Shown here in pieces: positions 59,970-64,000 of a DNA stretch of 64,000 bases. The position numbers and the translations under genes were made by a program. Position 1 is the first letter of the stretch, and every line of letters starts with the position of its first letter. The notes under the pieces were generated by a model. That model did not search any database. It saw only the letters and a list, made by a program, of their open reading frames with translations, and had not been told where the DNA came from. Location of the stretch: positions 1 to 64,000 of the forward strand of contig DBUB01000007.1 of NCBI GenBank assembly GCA_002307725.1. The letters are read 5' to 3'. Source of the DNA: Alphaproteobacteria bacterium UBA1301 (GTDB lineage: Bacteria > Pseudomonadota > Alphaproteobacteria > Micropepsales > Micropepsaceae).

Positions 59970-60451
59970 AGAACAACAGAGCCGCGCCGCTGCTGCGGCG
60001 CCCATCCAGCGCTTTCGCCTCATCAGGGATCAGCTGCGCAACCCGGTGGCACAAAAGCGGAGAATCAGGCGCTGAGCGTTCCCGAAGTCGTTCATCGGCT
60101 GGAAGGCACAAACGCGGTCTATGTCGTCGTCTTCGGTCAGCGCTTCTGGCGCCATAGCGTCGCGGGCTGCTTGCTCATGCCACGCGCTCCAACAAAGCCG
60201 CGATCGCGATTAGCCGCTGTGAGATTTCGTCTTTTGGATGCAGAGGGTTTTGGGGGCCGCGCAGAACGGATCGCCAATCTGGCGAACCGCACGAGCGATT
60301 TCGTGGAGCTGATCCGCGATTTTCCGCCCACCGGTCGCGACGGTCAGACCACCGGATTTAGCCGGAGATTTCTCAGTAACCCATTGATTTTTCGAGGCCA
60401 CTTTTCTCCTCGGTTGGGAGAAAAGCGCAGCAATTTCAATTGTCCGCCTGG
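59970..60451. other. Gene-poor right end of the island
   Basis: Only short frames without recognisable domains occur. One minus-strand frame of 63 codons at 60210-60401 begins at GTG and looks unlike any family I know. A hairpin CTTTTCTCC/GGAGAAAAG at 60401-60425 lies 27 bp before the right attachment repeat. The stretch is probably decayed mobile-element DNA. Confidence 0.4.
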
Positions 60452-60498
60452 GACTCTTACTCAGCGGGTCACAGGTTCGAGCCCTGTATCACCCACCA
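60452..60498 (+). repeat. Right attachment repeat (copy of tRNA-Lys 3' part)
   Basis: GACTCTTAC then TCAGCGGGTCACAGG through the T arm and CCA match the tRNA-Lys gene with one mismatch. The 5' half of a tRNA is missing, so it is not a functional tRNA. It marks the right boundary of the island. Confidence 0.85.
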
Positions 60499-60791
60499 AT
60501 ATTTTCAAGCACTTATCGCGCTTAGCGGAAGCCTTGTAGAATCCGAGGCTCCGCATAGGCTCGCGCCACTTGCCAAAAAGAAATTTTTGTGGGCAGGCGA
60601 CGATGTCGCTTGCGCGAACCGAACATTTTGTTCACGGAGCAGTAAAGTGGTTGTGACCGTGCCTTCGATTTTCACCAAACGCCAGCAACTCCATGCTGCC
60701 GCGCATGGAAGCTGTCAGTAACCGCGTTGACTCGATCACCGAGTGGTGTCGACTTAGGGCGTGTCGGCTTTCTAATGGGGACAACAAGAAA

Positions 60792-63737
60792 ATGAACAAG
60801 ACCGTGAGGCTCGTTGTTTGGCTTTGTCTGTTCCTCATAACCGATAGTGTTGCGACCTTGGCAGCGTTGCCTGAACGAGGGCTTCTGCCCTTCGGCAGCT
60901 TCGTGTCGGAGAAATCCGAGGCTGGCGCTTTTCCACTTGTCTATAGGGGAAGCGCAGCTCCCATATTCGTGAACGGGAGCGATTGGGCCGGTGTCCAGCG
61001 CGCCGCTGGTGATCTGCAGGCCGACATCGAACGCGTTACTGGCGTCAAGCCGCGCCTTGGCAATGCACCCGAAGGCACTACCGCCGTACTGATCGGCACC
61101 CTGGGCAAGAGTCCGTTGATCGACGGCTTGGTTAAGTCGGGCAAGATTAAGCCAGCGGCAATCGCGGGCAAGTGGGAGTCGTTCCTGATCGTGACGGTGG
61201 CCAATCCGCTGCCAGGCATCAAGCAGGCGCTGGTCATAGCGGGCAGCGACAAGCGTGGCACGATTTACGGTATCTATGAACTCTCCGAGCAGCTCGGCGT
61301 GTCACCTTGGTATTGGTTTGCCGATGTTCCGGTTAGGCACCACAACGCACTATCGATTTTGCCCGGCACCTATGTGCAAGGTCCGCCGGCCGTCAAATAC
61401 CGCGGCCTCTTCATCAACGACGAGGCACCCGCGCTGACCGGTTGGGCCAAAGAAAAATTCGGCGGCCTCAATTCCAAGATGTACACCCACGTCTTCGAAT
61501 TGATCCTGCGTTTGCGCGGCAACTATCTGTGGCCGGCGATGTGGGACAACGCCTTCAATGAGGACGATCCGGAAAATCCACGTTTGGCCGATGAATACGG
61601 CGTGGTGATGGGCACGTCGCATCACGAACCGATGATGCGGTCCTATCAGGAATGGATGCACCGCAAGGACCATCTCGGCAACGGCGAGTGGAACTACGCC
61701 ACCAACAAAGACGCGATCCAAAAGTTTTTCCGTGAAGGTATCGAAAACGGCAAGAACTACGAAGCCGTCGTCACCATGGGCATGCGCGGCGAAAACGACG
61801 TCGGCATGGCGTCCACCGGCAGCTTTGAATCCGACAAGGCCCAACTCGAGAACATCATCGTCGATCAGCGCCAAATCCTGCGCGATGTGCTGCACAAAGA
61901 CCCCAAAGAGGTGCCGCAGCTCTGGGCGCTTTTCACCGAAGTGCTCAAATACTACGACGCCGGCATGAAGGTGCCGGATGACATCACGCTGTTGTTTACC
62001 GACGACAATGTCGGCGATATCCGTCGGCTGCCGACGGCCGCGGAAGCCAAGCGGTCCGGCGGGGCTGGCATCTACTATCATATGGACATGCACGGCGGGC
62101 CGTATTCGTATCAGTGGCTCAACTCCAATCCGCTGCCGAAAATCTGGGACCAGATGAATCTCGCCTATCGCTACGGCGCCGATCGCATCTGGATCGTCAA
62201 CATCGGTGACATCAAGCCGCTCGAAGTGCCGATCGAATTCTTCCTGCGTTTGGGTTGGGATCCGAACACGCTGACCAAGGATCGCATCGCCGATTGGACG
62301 CGAGCTTGGGCGGCGCGCGAATTCGGCGCCAAGCATGCCGCCGAAATCGCCGACATTGTTGGCAAATACGGCAAGTACAACGGTTGGCGCAAACCCGAAC
62401 AGTTGCGCCCAGAAACGTACTCGATTGTCAATTATCGTGAAGCCGAACGCGTCTGGGCGGCGTGGAGTGATCTGGTGGTTCGCGCCGAGAAGGTCGCCAA
62501 AGTGCTGCCGCCCGAAGCACAAGCCGCCTATTACCAACTAGTCCTGCATCCGGTGAAGGCGAGCGCCAATCTGGCGGAGATGAACATTGCCGCGGGGCGC
62601 AACCATACCTTCGCCCAGCAGGGCAGGGCTTCGACGAATGCGGAAGCCGCGCTGGTGCACGAGTTGCTCGTCAAGGACCAGAACCTGACCGACTTTTACA
62701 ATCACAAGCTTGCCGATGGAAAATGGGACCACATGATGGACCAGACCCATATCGGCTACAGCGACTGGTATCCGCCGCTCGTGAACGTCAGTCCGGCGGT
62801 GTCGGAGGTCCTTCCGGCCGATACCAGCATGTTCGCCGTGGCGATCGAGGGGCGTCTCCAGTTCTGGCCGGGCTTCTATCTGCCGGCCGAGCTCAAGCCG
62901 TTGGATTCGCTCAACCGGCAGAAGACCTATATCGAGGTTTATCCGATTGGCGGAAAACCCATCCGATACACCACGACGGCCGACCAGCCATGGATCGTGC
63001 TGACCGAAGCCAAGGCGTTCTCGGCCGGTAAGGACGACCGGCGCTTCTGGGTTGATATTGATTGGGCGAAGGCCCCCATCGGCACTTCGACCGGCTTCAT
63101 CACCATCGCGGGCGGCGATCAGCACACGAAGATGAAAGTCACGGCGATCAAGGCCTCGCCGGCCGAGGAAAAGGCGGCTCGCGGCGCGTTTGGCGGTTTG
63201 AGCGGTCCGATCGCGATTGCCGCGGCCGCGGCGAGCCGGAACGTTCCGGCAGGTGGCGTGCGCTGGGAAGCCATTCCGGACTACGGCCGCGGCGCTGCCG
63301 GGATGGAGGTCTTTCCGGTGACCGCCGCATCGATCAAGCCGGGCGCGCCGGCGCCGCGGCTCGAGTATGACATCTACCTCGCCAAGTCCGGCCGCTATCA
63401 GGTGGACGTCATCACCGGGACGACGCTCGATTTCCATGCCGACAACAACTTGGGTCTGGCGGTCGCCCTCGACAATCAGCTTCCGGACGTCCGCTACGTC
63501 TTCACGCCCGAGACTCGTGCATCGCAGACCTTCCTCGGCAAAGCATTCCAGGAGAACGCCGAAAACAATGCCCGGACGATGCACTTCACCGTCACGGCCG
63601 ATAAGGCAGGCCGCCATGTGTTAAAGCTGACCATGGTCGATCCGGCGACCGTCGTGCAGAAGATCATCATCCACGACGAAGATCTGCCGAGCTCCTATTT
63701 TGGACCGCCGGAGCAGGAAACCAACGGCAAGCCGTGA
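60792..63737 (+). CDS. GH115 xylan alpha-1,2-glucuronidase
   Basis: This 981-residue exported glycoside hydrolase has a signal peptide (LVVWLCLFLITDSVATLAA). GH115 enzymes remove (methyl)glucuronic acid side groups from xylan. Family landmarks are SDKRGTIYGIYELSEQLGVS, KYRGLFINDEAP, LRLRGNYLWPAMWDNAF, EYGVVMGTSHHEPMMR, MGMRGENDVGM and VPDDITLLFTDDNVGDIRRL. The last 200 residues form the C-terminal beta domain (FGPPEQ near the end). The start at 60792 gives the signal peptide. It stands alone between the island end and the window edge. Confidence 0.92.
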   Translation: MNKTVRLVVWLCLFLITDSVATLAALPERGLLPFGSFVSEKSEAGAFPLVYRGSAAPIFVNGSDWAGVQRAAGDLQADIERVTGVKPRLGNAPEGTTAVLIGTLGKSPLIDGLVKSGKIKPAAIAGKWESFLIVTVANPLPGIKQALVIAGSDKRGTIYGIYELSEQLGVSPWYWFADVPVRHHNALSILPGTYVQGPPAVKYRGLFINDEAPALTGWAKEKFGGLNSKMYTHVFELILRLRGNYLWPAMWDNAFNEDDPENPRLADEYGVVMGTSHHEPMMRSYQEWMHRKDHLGNGEWNYATNKDAIQKFFREGIENGKNYEAVVTMGMRGENDVGMASTGSFESDKAQLENIIVDQRQILRDVLHKDPKEVPQLWALFTEVLKYYDAGMKVPDDITLLFTDDNVGDIRRLPTAAEAKRSGGAGIYYHMDMHGGPYSYQWLNSNPLPKIWDQMNLAYRYGADRIWIVNIGDIKPLEVPIEFFLRLGWDPNTLTKDRIADWTRAWAAREFGAKHAAEIADIVGKYGKYNGWRKPEQLRPETYSIVNYREAERVWAAWSDLVVRAEKVAKVLPPEAQAAYYQLVLHPVKASANLAEMNIAAGRNHTFAQQGRASTNAEAALVHELLVKDQNLTDFYNHKLADGKWDHMMDQTHIGYSDWYPPLVNVSPAVSEVLPADTSMFAVAIEGRLQFWPGFYLPAELKPLDSLNRQKTYIEVYPIGGKPIRYTTTADQPWIVLTEAKAFSAGKDDRRFWVDIDWAKAPIGTSTGFITIAGGDQHTKMKVTAIKASPAEEKAARGAFGGLSGPIAIAAAAASRNVPAGGVRWEAIPDYGRGAAGMEVFPVTAASIKPGAPAPRLEYDIYLAKSGRYQVDVITGTTLDFHADNNLGLAVALDNQLPDVRYVFTPETRASQTFLGKAFQENAENNARTMHFTVTADKAGRHVLKLTMVDPATVVQKIIIHDEDLPSSYFGPPEQETNGKP

Positions 63738-64000
63738 ATGGGCGCCATTATGGCCGAGAGAACTCGCGTTCGCCTGCTGTCTGGTGTGCATTAAGGTGGT
63801 GTCGCTGATCGCCCGCGGGCCGACCGAAAGAGATAACTGGTCCACCACATCGATCATGGTGGCGGCATAGTCTAGCGCCTCCCGCCATGAGATCTGCGTG
63901 TCCGGTTGAGCCCCATCGGGGCCATCGGGATTTTCCTGCTTCGCCGCCGAAGCCGCGCGACTGGTCGATCTAGCGGCCCACCGCGAACCAGCCTTGACCT
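63738..64000 (-). other. Unidentified partial reading frame at window edge
   Basis: A minus-strand frame is open from the right edge through this stretch and continues antisense into the GH115 end, stopping at 63621. The stretch outside GH115 reads, for example, DTQISWREALDYAATMIDVVDQL, which looks protein-like. It may be the tail of a gene whose end was altered, or chance. I cannot name it. Confidence 0.25.

Noticed and set aside
59896..60111. 71-codon minus-strand frame across the 19-bp palindrome
   Set aside because: It runs through the operator-promoter motif and has no recognisable features.
60210..60401. 63-codon minus-strand frame as a gene
   Set aside because: No domain, no convincing ribosome site and a position in a decayed island end.
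60452..60498. A second tRNA-Lys gene
   Set aside because: Only the 3' part from the anticodon loop onward is present; there is no D arm or 5' acceptor strand, so it is an attachment repeat.

Overview
The window is about 64 kb of a GC-rich chromosome that reads as an alphaproteobacterium. The evidence is a circularly permuted, two-piece tmRNA gene, SspB with DUF4169 and ribbon-helix-helix neighbours, divergent serB/miaA, hflKC followed by a Do protease, and an mreBCD-mrdA-rodA block. I cannot place the genus. A GH115 alpha-glucuronidase at the right end suggests use of plant xylan.

Left core (about 1-36.6 kb). A transposase-like tail is followed on the minus strand by DUF4180, uvrD, DUF4169, an RHH protein, a spermidine-synthase-like protein, fumC and sspB. 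An MFS exporter, a small membrane protein, the permuted ssrA and thyA-GNAT-folA come next. After them are a 2OG oxygenase, mrp, hflKC, fRMsr, a Do protease, serB, miaA, the ilv genes, an M28 peptidase, a GFA protein, a two-gene ABC importer, leuA and the cell-shape operon. ilvB and leuA each appear to have a peptide-type attenuator: a leader peptide with Val-Val-Leu or four Leu codons, followed by hairpins. A DUF559 gene bounded by inverted repeats sits between ilvH and ilvC.

Genomic island (36,581-60,498). An intact tRNA-Lys(CTT) is followed by the C-terminal remnant of a tyrosine integrase. The last 47 bp of the tRNA recur 23.9 kb away with one mismatch. The cargo has two themes. The first is vitamin B12 economy: three cobalamin riboswitches precede btuB, nrdAB plus a BtuM-like permease, and metE. 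This supplies B12 uptake together with B12-independent replacements for B12-dependent ribonucleotide reductase and methionine synthase. nrdAB also has a tandem pair of NrdR-like boxes, and metE has a 24-bp palindrome upstream of its riboswitch. The second theme is zinc or metal economy: a Zur-type regulator, two copies of one 18-bp operator, a COG0523 GTPase with a secreted phosphatase and a PLD-like protein, a ZIP importer, an ABC/FtsX/DUF3299 export cluster, a TonB receptor with a CxxC plug, two DUF2946-like proteins and two CxxC thioredoxin-like proteins. I read the island as an immobilised integrative element that lets the host tolerate scarcity of B12 and zinc. That function is inferred from known families and visible regulatory sites.

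Right core (60.5-64 kb). This holds the GH115 gene and an unidentified partial reading frame at the window edge.
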